A stretch of 64,000 bases of DNA. Source: Nemopilema nomurai (taxonomy: Eukaryota > Cnidaria > Scyphozoa > Rhizostomeae > Rhizostomatidae). The DNA lies in contig ML133394.1 of NCBI GenBank assembly GCA_003864495.1, positions 2,294,001-2,358,000 on the forward strand, in the 5' to 3' direction. The position numbers were made by a program, and so were the translations under genes. Below, piece by piece: positions 27,901-35,887 of the stretch (position 1 is the first letter of the stretch; the number at the start of each line of letters is the position of its first letter). The notes under the pieces were generated by a model. That model had not been told where the DNA came from. It was given only the letters and a program-made list of their open reading frames with translations, and did no database searches.

Positions 27901-30900
27901 ACACAGGCTTTTTATCCTTAATAAAACTAGTTCTTTATGACAGTGGACATTGAGACCTATACCATGTGAGAATCTAGGCATTGATTTCAAGTATAAAGCT
28001 ATTTCTTCATAAATTGATCCACATTTATTAACCAGTTTGCATACGTCCGCATATACTCGTCAATTTGTGTAGAAAAGTCACTTGTAAATTAGCTGCTAAT
28101 TTTTTACAAAAACGACAGGATTTTGCCAGAAATGAAATATCAATTAGAGTGTGTTCCTTATTTCTTCTCTGCAGCATATAAAAGGAGCTCACCGGAGACT
28201 GTTTAATCATAATAACAAATTTCATATCATCATTGGAATGTCGATTGTTGTTTTATCACGTAAGTAGCCAGAATTCTACCAACATGCGTAGCTATGTTTT
28301 TATCCTCGAAAACCTTCCTTCAAATACATTACACTGGGTTGTAAAGACAATTTTCCTTCTGTATTTTTTACGTGAAGCCACGGAGTTGAAACAAACAGAT
28401 TATTCTGCGTACATTTACACTCCTATTAATAGATTTTGAGATGATCTATTGACAACTAATTGATATCACTATAGTTTGTCACTATGCCTCTTATAATAAT
28501 TTATGATTAGTTTTGTGTAGGTATGCAAGTTTTACCTCTTATACTTATTTCTAATGGACATATTATCCAAGACTTACCAATTGCCTTTGGTTTTCTTTAA
28601 TCTTTCCGCCTTTCATTCTAGTTATACACACATTTTCACATTCAGCAAACTGCTATCGATTCTATGTTCACTTTTCAAAGGATGTCCCTGACCTAAACAT
28701 TTCTGAGAGTAAAGATGAGGTAAGATAAAGTATCTTTGGATTCAACTATGACCAGCTTAAATTCGCTTGTTTCCACGTGAAATTCTTATGTCACTTTAAT
28801 GTATTTCTGGTTTTCAAAAACTATCAGCAAACTGTTTGTGCGGTTTCAATGCTTTGTCGTACCAGCATGTAAATCCAATTCCGGACATTCAAGTTGAAAC
28901 CTGTGTCTGGGAATTTACCGAAGCAGATTCTTTGACTTCAAGTGCCTTTGCAATTGATGCTAAAGTGTCTTGGCCGTGAGCTTGTTGCCTTAAATTCATT
29001 CGTGTACAGAGTTAAGCAAAGGGCTCACTGCATTTGAATCTATTACTTCTTAACTGATTCAGCGACTTATTTCTGTTGAATATGCCCTCTAGACTACATA
29101 TAATAGTACGAATACAATTTGTCCAACAATTTTGGAAATATGAGTCTTACAATAATAATGCTTCACTTTTTACGTTAGATCGGCGTACTTCTCTTTTTGA
29201 AAAAATGTAAGTTTTTCTTCTTTCGAGATTCTGATATCTTAAAACCAGTGACTTAGCTTGATAAATGCATGATTTTTTTTATCATTAGGATAAATGTATT
29301 TTTAGTTCCTGGAAAAATGTTAATTTTGCTGAGTAGTACAAGCAATTCAGTTCAGTTCAAATCATTCTCATTAGTTGCTCTTACACTGACGATTCATGAA
29401 GTGACATGTTTACAGTGACTTCCGCGATTTGTAAAATGTTTAGGCAAACGGCCAAACCGTTGTACATTGCTCTAGTAAAAGACAATGCCAATAACTTTAA
29501 GCCAGAATCTTTCATTTGAATTTTGCAGTACCTGTCTACACAGGAATCGCGATGCTATTGATATTAGCAGTCCTGGTAAGTTTATGCTATGTTACAAAGA
29601 TTCCAGTTATAATGATTTGACTAATCATTGATGAGCTTCTAACTGCGTTTCTGTTTCATTTTGGATAAAACTCATTTGCTATTATTTTTTCAACTCACAT
29701 TTTCGTTTCAAATTCCTTATCAAAATTTCAGGTCTTTGGCTCTTTACCACCTGTAAGGTAAGATGAAATATTTGCTAAATGTCACTTTCACAAATCAGAG
29801 AATCTATGGGCTGTTTAGGACCAAGGTTTAGTCTTCGAGCCAAAAGGCTACAGACTCCCACTTTTTGCCATGACTCCCATATATGAATTATTTCAATCTA
29901 AAATAATTTTGTACAAAGAGTCAGATTGTATCATACCGAAAGGTCATTTAACATGGCAGAAGCTCCATTTGGTATTAAAATACTAAAAGAGATTAGCTGT
30001 TCACAGTGTATTTACAATTATTCTCTGAATGTTGTGCTTTTAAAGATTGCAGAGTGGTATACTCCTAAAAATCATCACCTTCCTACTATCCATATACTTA
30101 GTGATTGTTGTCGACGTTGACGAATCCTTACCCCATTTTGTAAGCAGCTATTCATTATGAATAAATAATCATGATTATAAATGGTAATTAATAGCCATAA
30201 AAATGGTTGTCTTGTTGAAGTCCGCCAGGCAAGGCTAGATGGCTTTTTATTGTAAAATATTTCCATCATATTCTTCAGGCGATCCCGATACGAGATATTC
30301 TGGTATTCGCACCATCTGTCCATCGCATTCTTCGCATTTTTGGTTGTACACGGATTTGGGTAGGTTTATTCGACACAAATCACCAAAATGTAATCTCGAC
30401 ATATCAACACTTTCTTGAGTACTTCGTTCTGTTTTTCTTTCAACTCTGATTTGCTTCTTCGTTATGTACAGAGGAATAGTCAAACATCAAACGAACATTG
30501 ATAAGCATTATCCCGGTTGCAAGAGGATGATGAAGACGAATGAGTCCGATTTCCAAGATCGGTGCCAAGGAGATCCGACATTTGCTCCTGATCCTCCGCA
30601 GGTACATCAAACTGAACTTGTCTTCTTCACATTTGGTTTCCTTGAATCGCAACAAATGCCATACAGCTTATCAGTTTCGGTAATCGCATAGATAAATACT
30701 TGCTGTCATGTCAAATTGACCCGTCCGGTCAATTTCAATAAACTTTTAATAAAGTTTGTAAATCTTAGTAAACCATTTCAAAGACATTCTGATCCAATGA
30801 AGATGACGTCGACCCGCTACCAATATCTTCTCTGACGATGTCTGCTTCAGGAGTTTCGAAGCAAATTAGCCCAATATTGCAGAAAGTTTGTGAAGAAAGT

Positions 30901-33900
30901 GATTGAAACTATAGTCCACTTTTGTTATTCTTGAGTTCTCTATTCTATTTTACTTAGGCTTGGAAGTGGGTCATTGCACCACTTGTTCTTTACGCAATTG
31001 AAAAGATTCTAAGATTCGTAACGGCAAGAAAACCAGTGCAAGTGACAAAGGTATGCTTTGCTTTTGTCTTTGAAAGTATTGTCATCACGCCTTGACCTGA
31101 TGATTATTGACTTGCTCATAGAAGTGCATTAGTCAAGGTGACCTTAATGTAGATGGATCTATCACATTTTAGGGGGCCGGGGGCGATCTACGTTTCATGT
31201 ATTATAAATGATGAAAGCAAAGAGCACAAAGGACATAGCTTATCACCACTTTTCCCTTTGACGATGAACTCATGGTTGAAGTGTGGTATCGAAGCTCAAG
31301 AGTGTTTGAAACCAGAGCGGGAGGCTCATAGCTTATATATTTACAATGATCTCAATTTCTTATCATGTATAATCCAATTCTAAGTGCAACATGAAAATTA
31401 CATTCCTTTTTCTTGGTTCGATCAGGCAATCTTTCACAGCGGAGATATACTTGAGCTACGGCTTAAGAAGCCAGGTTTTTCCGCCCTTCCTGGCCAGGTA
31501 AGCATGTTACAACCTCATATGCTTCGTGCTCATTTCAGCTCTTTTTTCCCTTTCGGAGTATGTCCGATGATGAAATCTTTTTACCTTCCTGGAACCATAA
31601 CAGCCAATCATAGCTTTAAGTCTCAGTCAAGACACTGAAAATATCTCAGATTCAGATACCAGTGGAGCTAGCCTTCATAGAACCAGGAATATCACAATTA
31701 TTTAATTACAAAAGCATTTATCCTTGGGTCTCAAATAGGGAAAAATCCTTTGACAGTTCATACATTTTTGAATTCTTAGAAACTTTACAAATTTTTTTGA
31801 TCAAGTGCAAGTACATTGGATGACATTGGAACTTACAAAGGCAGACCTTAGCAGCCTTTCTTTAGATTTTTTAACTGTAACTTTCTCATTATTTGAATTT
31901 TCAGGATCCTTAACAACTAACAACTAATTCTAAAAACTTTTCGCAGTTTGTTCGACTAAATTGTTCGGGTATTTCCCGCTTAGAGTGGCACCCATTCACA
32001 TTAACAGAGGTAACACCAAAGTCCCCTCTCATTATTGCAAATATTATTTTGCTTACAAGCACATCATATATAAAGTAGCTTTAAGCATTTTTCAAAAGTT
32101 GTTTTCGCATGTTAAACTAGTTAAACGTACCATTTATAGAGCGAACATTGTCTAATAGATTTACCCTTACTATATTATCACTAAAACTAATATTATGGTC
32201 AGAGCCGTAACATCACGTGAAAGTAAATGATTTGTGTCTCGCGCTATGAGTGCTCTTGGCTCGGTTCTTTGTTGATGGATAAACGATGCATAAAATTTCC
32301 TGTATTTTTATATCCTTACATTTGTATACCTGTACAGCTCTCATCGTCTAGTGCTCTGCTTAAACAATGAATCCAAAAACTCAGCTTTAATTATTTCTTT
32401 TATCCAGTGTCCGTCAGATGACAATGACGAATTCACAGTACACATCAAAATAGCCGGTAATTGGACTGGTATGGACATGTTTTAGCTCAATTTATTTCAT
32501 TTCAAAACAAGTAGATGTCTTTGAGTTCATATAAGCATAATACGACGTCATTTGTTGATCATGTGTTGCTTCAGTGCCTTGTTTAACGGCATAGAACGAG
32601 GGGAAATTAGGAGACGACGTTGTGTTAAAGCACAATGCAAATGTATTCATTCGATAAAATATGTAGGAAATATTGTGCTGCGATTGCTATAGGAAACCTC
32701 TCCCATCAATATAAGCTGTTGATTGTTTTTTATTTCTTGCAAACTTCTTTCGGGCCAATGACAAGTTACCCACTTTGCTAGTAGTTACAAACCTTTGTTT
32801 TCATCCCTTTACCTGTTCCTCTCTATCTTTGATAAAATGACGATTTAAGTTGAACCATGGGATTGATACATTTTGTATAATAGCTTTTTTTTATTTATTT
32901 ACTTGTTTTATTTATTTGTTTATTTTATTTGTTGATTTTCATTTGACAGAGCTCCTGGCTGCTATCTTGCAAACCATGGTAATAGTAAACAAGAATGCCA
33001 ATCGAGTTGGAGATTCATGGACCATATCAGTCCAGGAAACGAACCATGGTGCTGTACCACTTCCAATGGACGAAACAGTTTTAAGGTCATTTGAACGCTC
33101 TCTTTTCACTGTCTTCATTGCATTACAGAATCCAATCGCCCAATATCTAATTTGACTTTATGTGGGTAGATGTCTGCCTTAAGGCTAGAGCTGTTAAAAT
33201 ATAGCTCGATTCAATTTGCCACGAAGACTTCAAAATGCTCTAGCATATAAAGTAATGTTTAGTTAAGCAATTGAAGCATTGAGTATTCGCCAGAACTTTT
33301 ATTCTCCAAAGACTTTTACAACTTTTACAACTTTTGCTATGCCATTGACAGAAGGTAATGATTCTAAAGTAATCTCAATAATTTCTTTAGATTGCAAGTT
33401 GATGGGCCGTATGGGAGCCCATTTCAGGTAAATATTACTTTTTCTTACATGTTTGTTATTTTTCTTTATGTCTGTATTTTGTTCATTTTTAAATTCAAAA
33501 TATACTACTTTCCTTCTTATTTACTGTGATATTGTTACTCATACCTTCTTTTAGGATGTATCTAGATTCCGAGTCGCTTTCATAATAACAACTGGGATTG
33601 GAGTAACGCCCTTTGCCGCTGTCCTCAATCAAATAAGGTAAGCCTAGAAAATTCTAATTGCGAGCTTGACAATCTTGTATTTAGCACTTGAAAAGATGAG
33701 GATTTGAGAAGCTCTATCACTTTATGAAGAATATATGCAAAGGAATTAGTGGCAGAAGTCTTCCAAAGTATTTCGCATATGCCTTCCTTGTTTAGGTTGC
33801 GTTATGCAACAATTTGCCTTAAAGTCAGATTCAAAGTATAAGCGAAATTTTAGCATTGACTTGGCGACAAGCGAAAACATTAGTATTGATTTAGCTCATT

Positions 33901-35887
33901 AAGTTGCAACTTTATTTGTTTGCTTTGCTCTTTAGGCGCACTATAGAGGTATCGAAGTCGTATGGCAAGTTGAGAAGGCTTTACTTCTTATGGGTGTGTA
34001 GGACGCACGAGGATTTCACGTGGTTTCTCGATATCCTTCATCGAACGAACATTCAAGTGGGTACTGTTTGGTGTTATGTAGCATCCATGCAATTCACCTC
34101 AGGATTGATTAATTCTTTGGCTTGGAAGTGGTTGTCATATTGCAAGCATTAACTTTGACCATTGGCATGTTCAGCTAAAGCTACGCAGTGGCAATGCACG
34201 AACTTAGCATAAGTCCTTTCCTGACTTCACCAAGATAAATTAACAAAGTTTGAGGCCCTTTAAAATTGTTGACGTATTGAAAACATTTTAGATTGAATGA
34301 CATTTTAATTAGAATGACAGATTCTTTTGTTTAAAAAATGAAAAATATAGTGTAAATATAGTGAAAAATATAGTGAAAAATATTATATCTGTGTAGGAAA
34401 ATCATTACAGTTTTTAATTTTGATAGTTTTGAAATTGAGACACATTTGAAGAGCATTTCACCTCGTACCGAAAAGATTCGTAATATTATTTTAGTGAGGT
34501 TTATTTTTATGACAGCTCGTGCCTTTTCTCAATTCTAGGGATGGTAACATGCAGGTTATAATTTTAAAGTTATGGTAAATACCTAATATCGAAAGTAACT
34601 TTTTCAGTTAAATTCAACTGCAAATGAAGAAATGATGTCAACACGACTCTTTGTAACCCGATCATCGCCTTTATCAGAGATGGCAAGTAGATTATTTTTT
34701 CATCAATAAAGCTACCTCAAATAATGCTTCCATTTTTTACTAGATTTCCATATAGCTTTTGGCTAAGAACTTTTGGGCGTAGATTCTCAGAGAAAGGAAC
34801 TGTGTTGAGAATTTGTTTACAAAATTTTTGGTAGGCTAGGTAATGACATATGCATAATACGTTTTCCGTGTATATATCAGACTTTAAATTATGCATTTCT
34901 TATTATGAAAATTATTTATAGGCCTTTCTTCACTTCGATGTTGAATCGAACGCGCCACTTTCTCTTCTGCTGATAGGATTAAGTAGATGGTCATTTTGTT
35001 TTACAAAGACAAAGTTTGTTCACGCATGACACTAATATTTGCAAAGCGATAAATCAGTTGCAAGTAGTTTCTTAAGCAGATTTTCATGTCGTAGTCTGCT
35101 ATCGAAGTCTTGACAAGACTTTTAAAACATACAATCTGCCGATCTAAACAAAAGGGAATGCTTGACACTCCATCGAAGTAAGGGCCTGTTAATTTTATAA
35201 TTAAGTGCAATAAAGCTTGGACGTGGTTGGAAAAGTTCAGGAAATTTCGTTCTACTTCAAAACAAGCTCTTATCAGATAATCTGACAAAAAGGTAAAACA
35301 GCTTTTTTTTCTAAAGGATCCCTCTTTATATGATGAACGAAGGCAGTGGCTGGTTAAGAACCTACAGTGTAAACGACCGATTTGGAAGGAAGAGTTTGAG
35401 AACATTGACTCTCAACATGAGAAGTAGGTTTTGCAATTTTATTTGCAAAGAAACTTAAATGAAATTTTATCTTGCAATGAGAAATTAGAAAACATTGTCG
35501 CGTATAGTCTTTAGATTGCACTGTGGGATGACCCTAAGTTTTATCATAGAAGTAATTCACACAATAATTGATATAATCTCCCCAAAAGCTCCTTGAACAC
35601 GTCGAATTTGTGTAAACTAGCAATGGAGGCTTTAGATGATTTTTTTAGTTGTAAACCTGCCGCTTACCAATACGAATTTTTGCTAATTAATCAATAAATT
35701 CCCCTGAAGTGTTTTTATTGTTATACTTTGTGTTAGCCAAAGACTTCTATGAATGTCCTTCTATTGCAGTGAACGAATTGGAGTATTTTTTTGTGGCTCA
35801 AAGACAGTTCATCCAACATTGCATCAACTCTGCAACAAGAGGACTAGCATGAAGAATACATATGTATTTCACAAAGAAAGTTTCTAG
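846..35887 (+). CDS. NADPH oxidase (NOX family), 24 coding exons, spliced
   Basis: The product transfers electrons from cytosolic NADPH through FAD and two haems across the membrane to O2, making superoxide or H2O2. The joined exons (listed separately) give 2,106 nt, 701 residues plus stop, with every junction in phase. Seen: cytosolic extension (about 1-130, coiled-coil-like 42-75); TM1 at about 140-158; haem pair in TM3 H232/H246 (spacing 14) and in TM5 H321/H334 (spacing 13), as in the family; an extracellular loop with Cys before PPQAWKW; FAD motif HPFTLTE at 450-456; NADPH motifs GPYGSPF 527-533, TTGIGVTPF 546-554, WVCR 581-584, FFCGS 669-673; and a C-terminal Phe. There are no EF-hands and no peroxidase domain, so it is not NOX5 or Duox. 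KLRRLYFLWVCR and the terminal KESF recall NOX4, but subfamily needs a tree. Family assignment is firm; exons 1-3 rest on splice and phase logic. Confidence 0.93.
1811..2283. mobile_element. Foldback (MITE-like) element
   Basis: An 11-bp sequence, GTGCGCAGACC, at 1,811-1,821 is exactly inverted at 2,273-2,283. Inside, GTTTACACGAGACC (1,832-1,845) pairs with GGTCTCGTGTGAAC near 2,160-2,174 with one mismatch, and GTTTACACGAGACCTG occurs again near 1,890. No coding capacity. Consistent with a non-autonomous DNA transposon; the exact termini and target duplication are not certain. Confidence 0.6.
2203..2273. repeat. Three-copy 23-bp tandem repeat
   Basis: Unit GGGATATCTTGGAATAAGAT plus ACC, repeated three times; the middle copy has ATATT for ATCTT. 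Lies within the right half of the foldback element. Confidence 0.8.
3470..3565. repeat. Dispersed repeat, copy A
   Basis: About 95 bases closely resembling 7,372-7,468 in the same orientation; shared core ACAATAGTTTGTTCTGATA. The word GACGTTCTCTAATTGG recurs immediately after it (near 3,566-3,582). Confidence 0.6.
3906..4415 (+). repeat. Duplicated exon-2 segment, first copy
   Basis: Matches 8,946-9,425 from about 110 bases upstream of exon 2 to about 190 bases downstream. The upstream intron differs at only a few positions; downstream similarity decays after about 4,310. Confidence 0.85.
4020..4216 (+). CDS. NOX exon 2a (longer copy of a duplicated exon)
   Basis: 197 nt, phase 0 to 2, after acceptor TTGTTGTAG. 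Encodes residues 42-106, starting HKLMEMNGNTRRRMASLQ, a charged heptad-like stretch likely to form a coiled coil. The donor used here is TC|GTGAAT, shared with exon 2b and required to enter exon 3 in frame. A stronger donor, A|GTGAGT, lies 7 bases upstream, after 4,209. Relative to exon 2b it has 27 extra bases encoding RKISHQSES. Splicing 2a to 2b would give TGA within four codons, so the two should be mutually exclusive. Confidence 0.75.
4518..4523 (-). terminator. Possible poly(A) signal of the nested gene
   Basis: AATAAA on the minus strand, about 140 bases after the stop codon. Another lies at 4,324-4,329. Plausible only. Confidence 0.3.
4605..4652. repeat. (AT)n/(TG)n microsatellite
   Basis: Alternating AT followed by TG dinucleotides, imperfect, just beyond the stop codon of the nested gene. 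Confidence 0.8.
4666..5225 (-). CDS. Nested gene exon 2 (TIR-like domain)
   Basis: 560 nt, phase 1 to stop. The minus-strand acceptor has about ten T before CAG. A 182-residue open frame begins at 5,214 with a non-ATG codon; reading through the acceptor adds DDDV ahead of it. A long open frame in AT-rich DNA with protein-like composition supports coding. Confidence 0.65.
4666..6648 (-). CDS. Nested antisense gene: predicted myristoylated TIR-like protein, 2 exons
   Basis: Join of exon 1 (6,648-6,600) and exon 2 (5,225-4,666): 609 nt, 202 residues, stop TAG. The phase-1 junction is exact: G|GTAAAT donor, and an acceptor with a long T-run before CAG. The protein starts MGNKNTTE, which fits the N-myristoylation pattern (Gly2, Thr6). 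Residues about 20-130 alternate strands and helices: VLWTVFLTHED, IVLRTLADIGI, LSGLLILCSNGF, ISALLLP. This resembles a TIR or SEFIR domain (first strand ending in an acidic turn), but I cannot confirm the family. The tail contains HWKGTLYEYW. No transmembrane helix. It lies wholly inside the NOX intron between exons 2a and 2b, antisense. Confidence 0.6.
5296..5704. repeat. 28-bp minisatellite, about 14.5 copies
   Basis: Unit TGAAGTTCCATTTGTCCCCT plus TTGTGACA, 28 bp, nearly perfect. The main variable site is ATGAAG versus ACGAAG (a CpG/TpG site), which alternates T,C over the middle copies, giving a 56-bp higher-order period. Because 28 is not a multiple of three and the unit has no minus-strand stop, all three minus frames are open for 130-146 codons. 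These frames are artefacts. It lies in the intron of the nested gene. Confidence 0.95.
5705..6599. other. Rest of nested-gene intron
   Basis: No feature recognised apart from open frames without recognisable similarity. Confidence 0.5.
6600..6648 (-). CDS. Nested gene exon 1
   Basis: 49 nt, 16 codons plus one base, encoding MGNKNTTEEYDFETEQ. Ends CAAG|GTAAAT on the minus strand. Too short to stand alone; support is the exact phase match with exon 2 and the myristoylation-type start. Confidence 0.55.
6649..8945. other. NOX intron, upstream of the nested gene
   Basis: Should include the promoter of the antisense nested gene immediately after 6,648. Otherwise only the dispersed repeat at 7,372-7,468 and a C13-like run near 8,143-8,152 were seen. 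Confidence 0.45.
7372..7468. repeat. Dispersed repeat, copy B
   Basis: Second copy of the repeat at about 3,470-3,565, with scattered substitutions. Lies between exons 2a and 2b, so it could be a transposed element or a remnant of a larger exon-2 duplication. Confidence 0.6.
8946..9425 (+). repeat. Duplicated exon-2 segment, second copy
   Basis: Direct duplicate of 3,906-4,415, about 5 kb downstream. The exon part is identical over 170 bases, then lacks 27 bases present in the first copy. Confidence 0.85.
9062..9231 (+). CDS. NOX exon 2b (shorter duplicate of exon 2)
   Basis: 170 nt, phase 0 to 2, after acceptor TTGTTTCAG; donor CC|GTGAAT. All 170 bases match exon 2a exactly, while the flanking intron shows scattered substitutions. 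It lacks the last 27 bases of 2a, including the stronger GTGAGT donor. Joined to exon 3 it reads SSMP then TPEFDW, giving a 692-residue isoform. Could be an alternative exon or a recently duplicated exon seldom used; transcripts would tell. Confidence 0.7.
10740..11440. mobile_element. Possible foldback element
   Basis: TAAAGGAATTGAGTCCGTAT near 10,751-10,770 is partly inverted near 11,400-11,440 (ATACGGACTT ... ATTCCTTTA). The interior has short coding-like stretches broken by stops. Weak evidence for a decayed DNA transposon. Confidence 0.3.
12630..12810. repeat. Dispersed GC-rich repeat, copy 1
   Basis: Contains CAGGGGGCCCCGAGCA and ends GCGGTCCTGAT. The same sequence, inverted, is at about 51,157-51,323. 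Non-coding; probably a small DNA transposon or SINE-like family. Confidence 0.65.
14530..14625. repeat. Imperfect 17-18-bp tandem repeat
   Basis: Five or six degenerate copies of CCTCCCTCGTTTCCCGCG. On the minus strand it reads as a Gly/Asn/Arg-rich pseudo-peptide; no other coding evidence. Confidence 0.7.
17289..17302. repeat. G14 homopolymer
   Basis: Fourteen consecutive G within a wider G-rich stretch (17,279-17,309); assembly length may be unreliable. Confidence 0.95.
17440..18025. repeat. TCGA-rich repeat cluster
   Basis: Four copies of AAATCGARTCGTTTGGCCA at about 17,448, 17,558, 17,928 and 18,004. The first two continue identically through CCTTGTCGAGCGAGTCGA. Between them are many TCGAGTGA words. 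Strikingly dense in TCGA and CpG for this AT-rich DNA. No open frame of interest. Confidence 0.75.
18178..18870 (+). pseudogene. LINE reverse-transcriptase 3' fragment
   Basis: Encodes the C-terminal part of a non-LTR retrotransposon polyprotein (RTE-like by overall pattern): VGLNINGNKTEYM, then YGAETWTL, then RRHRFAGHC, LWKPSHG and GRPKLDY. The reading frame is broken near 18,322-18,345 (a TGA and a one-base shift), then open from 18,323 to 18,856. The stop is followed by TGATGATGATGATGA, a typical LINE 3' microsatellite tail. 5'-truncated, inside the NOX intron in sense orientation. Confidence 0.9.
19135..19190 (+). CDS. NOX exon 3
   Basis: 56 nt, phase 2 to 1, after a TTTTTCAG acceptor and before TG|GTGAGT. 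Encodes TPEFDWETYMVLGGLPIT. It is open only in the frame that both exon 2 copies supply through their GTGAAT donor, which is the main support for those donors. The ending G plus AA of exon 4 makes Glu. Confidence 0.7.
19191..24587 (+). other. NOX intron 3
   Basis: Contains a GC-rich repeat-like block (21,446-21,787). A 96-nt open segment with splice-like borders (23,272-23,367) was examined and rejected as a coding exon. Nothing else recognised. Confidence 0.5.
21446..21787. mobile_element. Probable MITE-like repeat block
   Basis: GC-rich block with several GTTCCGT words and GTTTACACGAGAAC plus GTGTAAACGCAGCC at the right end, reminiscent of the GTTTACACGAGACC ends at 1,832. Termini not determined. 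Confidence 0.4.
24588..24646 (+). CDS. NOX exon 4 (start of TM1)
   Basis: 59 nt, phase 1 to 0. Encodes MGYNIKSVLQNEGMKIVVL. The NEG segment just before TM1 matches the N-terminus of NOX1-4 proteins, where the classical family members begin; everything upstream is extension. Acceptor TTATTTAG, donor TTG|GTATGT. Confidence 0.9.
25489..25584 (+). CDS. NOX exon 5 (TM1)
   Basis: 96 nt, phase 0 to 0. Encodes SIWIISNAVMFYFSYQ and ends YYYLRQILG, the conserved YYYLR..LG segment after TM1 of NOX proteins. Acceptor GTTTTCAG, donor GGG|GTAAGT. Confidence 0.93.
27221..27334 (+). CDS. NOX exon 6 (TM2)
   Basis: 114 nt, phase 0 to 0. Contains FNCLLILLPVCKSLLTWLR, the family's FN..LILLP.CR..L..LR helix. 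Donor chosen at AAG|GTATCT because it keeps phase with the next exon. Confidence 0.92.
28175..28259 (+). CDS. NOX exon 7 (TM3, first haem histidine)
   Basis: 85 nt, phase 0 to 1. Encodes the basic loop AHRRLFNHNNKF and then H232, the first histidine of the TM3 haem pair. Acceptor TTCTCTGCAG, donor C|GTAAGT. Confidence 0.93.
28622..28719 (+). CDS. NOX exon 8 (TM3 end, second haem histidine)
   Basis: 98 nt, phase 1 to 0. Encodes IHTFSHSANCYRF with H246, 14 residues after H232. Continues into a polar loop ending SESKDE. Acceptor TTCATTCTAG, donor GAG|GTAAGA. Confidence 0.9.
29179..29206 (+). CDS. NOX exon 9 (28-nt micro-exon)
   Basis: 28 nt, phase 0 to 1, encoding IGVLLFLKK. Support is phase fit on both sides and position: it precedes LPVYTG, matching the family's IPGLTG segment before TM4. 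Acceptor ACGTTAG, donor T|GTAAGT. Confidence 0.75.
29529..29575 (+). CDS. NOX exon 10 (TM4)
   Basis: 47 nt, phase 1 to 0, encoding PVYTGIAMLLILAVL, a hydrophobic helix following the conserved P..TG turn. Acceptor TTTTGCAG, donor CTG|GTAAGT. Confidence 0.88.
29732..29757 (+). CDS. NOX exon 11 (26-nt micro-exon)
   Basis: 26 nt, phase 0 to 2, encoding VFGSLPPV plus the first two bases of Arg, the segment that precedes RR..YE.FWY in NOX proteins. Acceptor ATTTCAG, donor AG|GTAAGA. Confidence 0.85.
30279..30359 (+). CDS. NOX exon 12 (TM5, second haem pair)
   Basis: 81 nt, phase 2 to 2. Encodes RSRYEIFWYSHHLS and then LVVHGFG: H321 and H334 with the family spacing of 13. One of the strongest family matches in the gene. 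Acceptor TTCTTCAG, donor GG|GTAGGT. Confidence 0.96.
30472..30601 (+). CDS. NOX exon 13 (extracellular E-loop)
   Basis: 130 nt, phase 2 to 0. Encodes GIVKHQTN, then a charged loop with two Cys, ending PDPPQ. The GGIV...Q start and PPQ end frame the extracellular loop between TM5 and TM6 in NOX1-3; its length is close to theirs. Confidence 0.92.
30958..31050 (+). CDS. NOX exon 14 (TM6)
   Basis: 93 nt, phase 0 to 0. Encodes AWKWVIAPLVLYAIEKILRF and the basic stretch ARKPVQVTK that leads into the FAD domain. Acceptor TTACTTAG, donor AAG|GTATGC. Confidence 0.95.
31426..31497 (+). CDS. NOX exon 15 (FAD domain, first part)
   Basis: 72 nt, phase 0 to 0. Encodes SGDILELRLKKPGFSALPGQ, the family's H...VLEL...K..F....GQ strand pair. 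Acceptor CGATCAG, donor CAG|GTAAGC. Confidence 0.95.
31947..32009 (+). CDS. NOX exon 16 (FAD-binding HPFTLT)
   Basis: 63 nt, phase 0 to 0. Encodes FVRLNCSGISRLEWHPFTLT; HPFTLT contacts the flavin in this superfamily. Acceptor TTCGCAG, donor GAG|GTAACA. Confidence 0.97.
32408..32468 (+). CDS. NOX exon 17 (FAD domain, AGNWT)
   Basis: 61 nt, phase 0 to 1. Encodes CPSDDNDEFTVHIKIAGNWT. An earlier GT after GCCG (32,457) is also in phase but would drop the conserved AG(D/N)WT motif, so ACTG|GTATGG is chosen. Confidence 0.9.
32950..33085 (+). CDS. NOX exon 18 (linker between FAD and NADPH domains)
   Basis: 136 nt, phase 1 to 2. Encodes ELLAAILQTM and then a polar stretch ending MDETVLR. The end was set at AG|GTCATT because only this donor keeps phase into exon 19; GTAATA after 32,978 does not. 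It gives a linker about 20 residues longer than I would expect for NOX2 or NOX4. Confidence 0.75.
33391..33427 (+). CDS. NOX exon 19 (GPYGSPF)
   Basis: 37 nt, phase 2 to 0. Encodes LQVDGPYGSPFQ, the first NADPH-domain motif (VDGP(F/Y)G in the family). Acceptor TTCTTTAG, donor CAG|GTAAAT. Confidence 0.95.
33555..33637 (+). CDS. NOX exon 20 (GIGVTPF)
   Basis: 83 nt, phase 0 to 2. Encodes VAFIITTGIGVTPFAAVL, the pyrophosphate-binding loop. The family commonly has G(A/G)GIGVTPF; here TT precedes GIGVTPF. Confidence 0.97.
33936..34056 (+). CDS. NOX exon 21 (WVCR)
   Basis: 121 nt, phase 2 to 0. Encodes KLRRLYFLWVCRTHEDFTWF, the NADPH-domain strand and helix, very close to the family pattern K..(R/K)(L/V)YF.W.CR....F.WF. 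Donor CAA|GTGGGT. Confidence 0.97.
34608..34682 (+). CDS. NOX exon 22 (ends at a GC donor)
   Basis: 75 nt, phase 0 to 0. Encodes NEEMMSTRLFVTR, matching the strand before the variable loop. The frame-compatible donor is ATG|GCAAGT, a GC-AG intron in its typical context. The nearest GT donor (34,686) is out of phase with exon 23. Confidence 0.8.
35317..35423 (+). CDS. NOX exon 23 (K-RPIW segment)
   Basis: 107 nt, phase 0 to 2. Contains KRPIWKEEFENI, corresponding to the family's GRP.W...F segment; the usual Gly is replaced by Lys. Acceptor is a long T-run then CTAAAG; donor AA|GTAGGT. Confidence 0.85.
35770..35887 (+). CDS. NOX exon 24 (C-terminus)
   Basis: 118 nt, phase 2 to the TAG stop. 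Encodes ERIGVFFCGSKTVHPTLHQL and ends FHKESF. The terminal aromatic and the Lys-Glu before it are family hallmarks. CG is followed by Ser instead of the usual Pro. Confidence 0.96.

Larger units (their letters stand above)
24647..28174 (+). other. NOX introns 4-6
   Basis: Intronic apart from exons 5 and 6. A near-palindrome, GTGCCAAAAATTTTGGCAC, lies at about 25,267-25,285. A C/T-rich stretch lies near 26,658-26,682. No other gene seen. Confidence 0.5.

Noticed and set aside
35001..35405. 134-codon minus-strand ORF
   Set aside because: It lies antisense to NOX exon 23, whose + strand reading has family motifs and matching phases.
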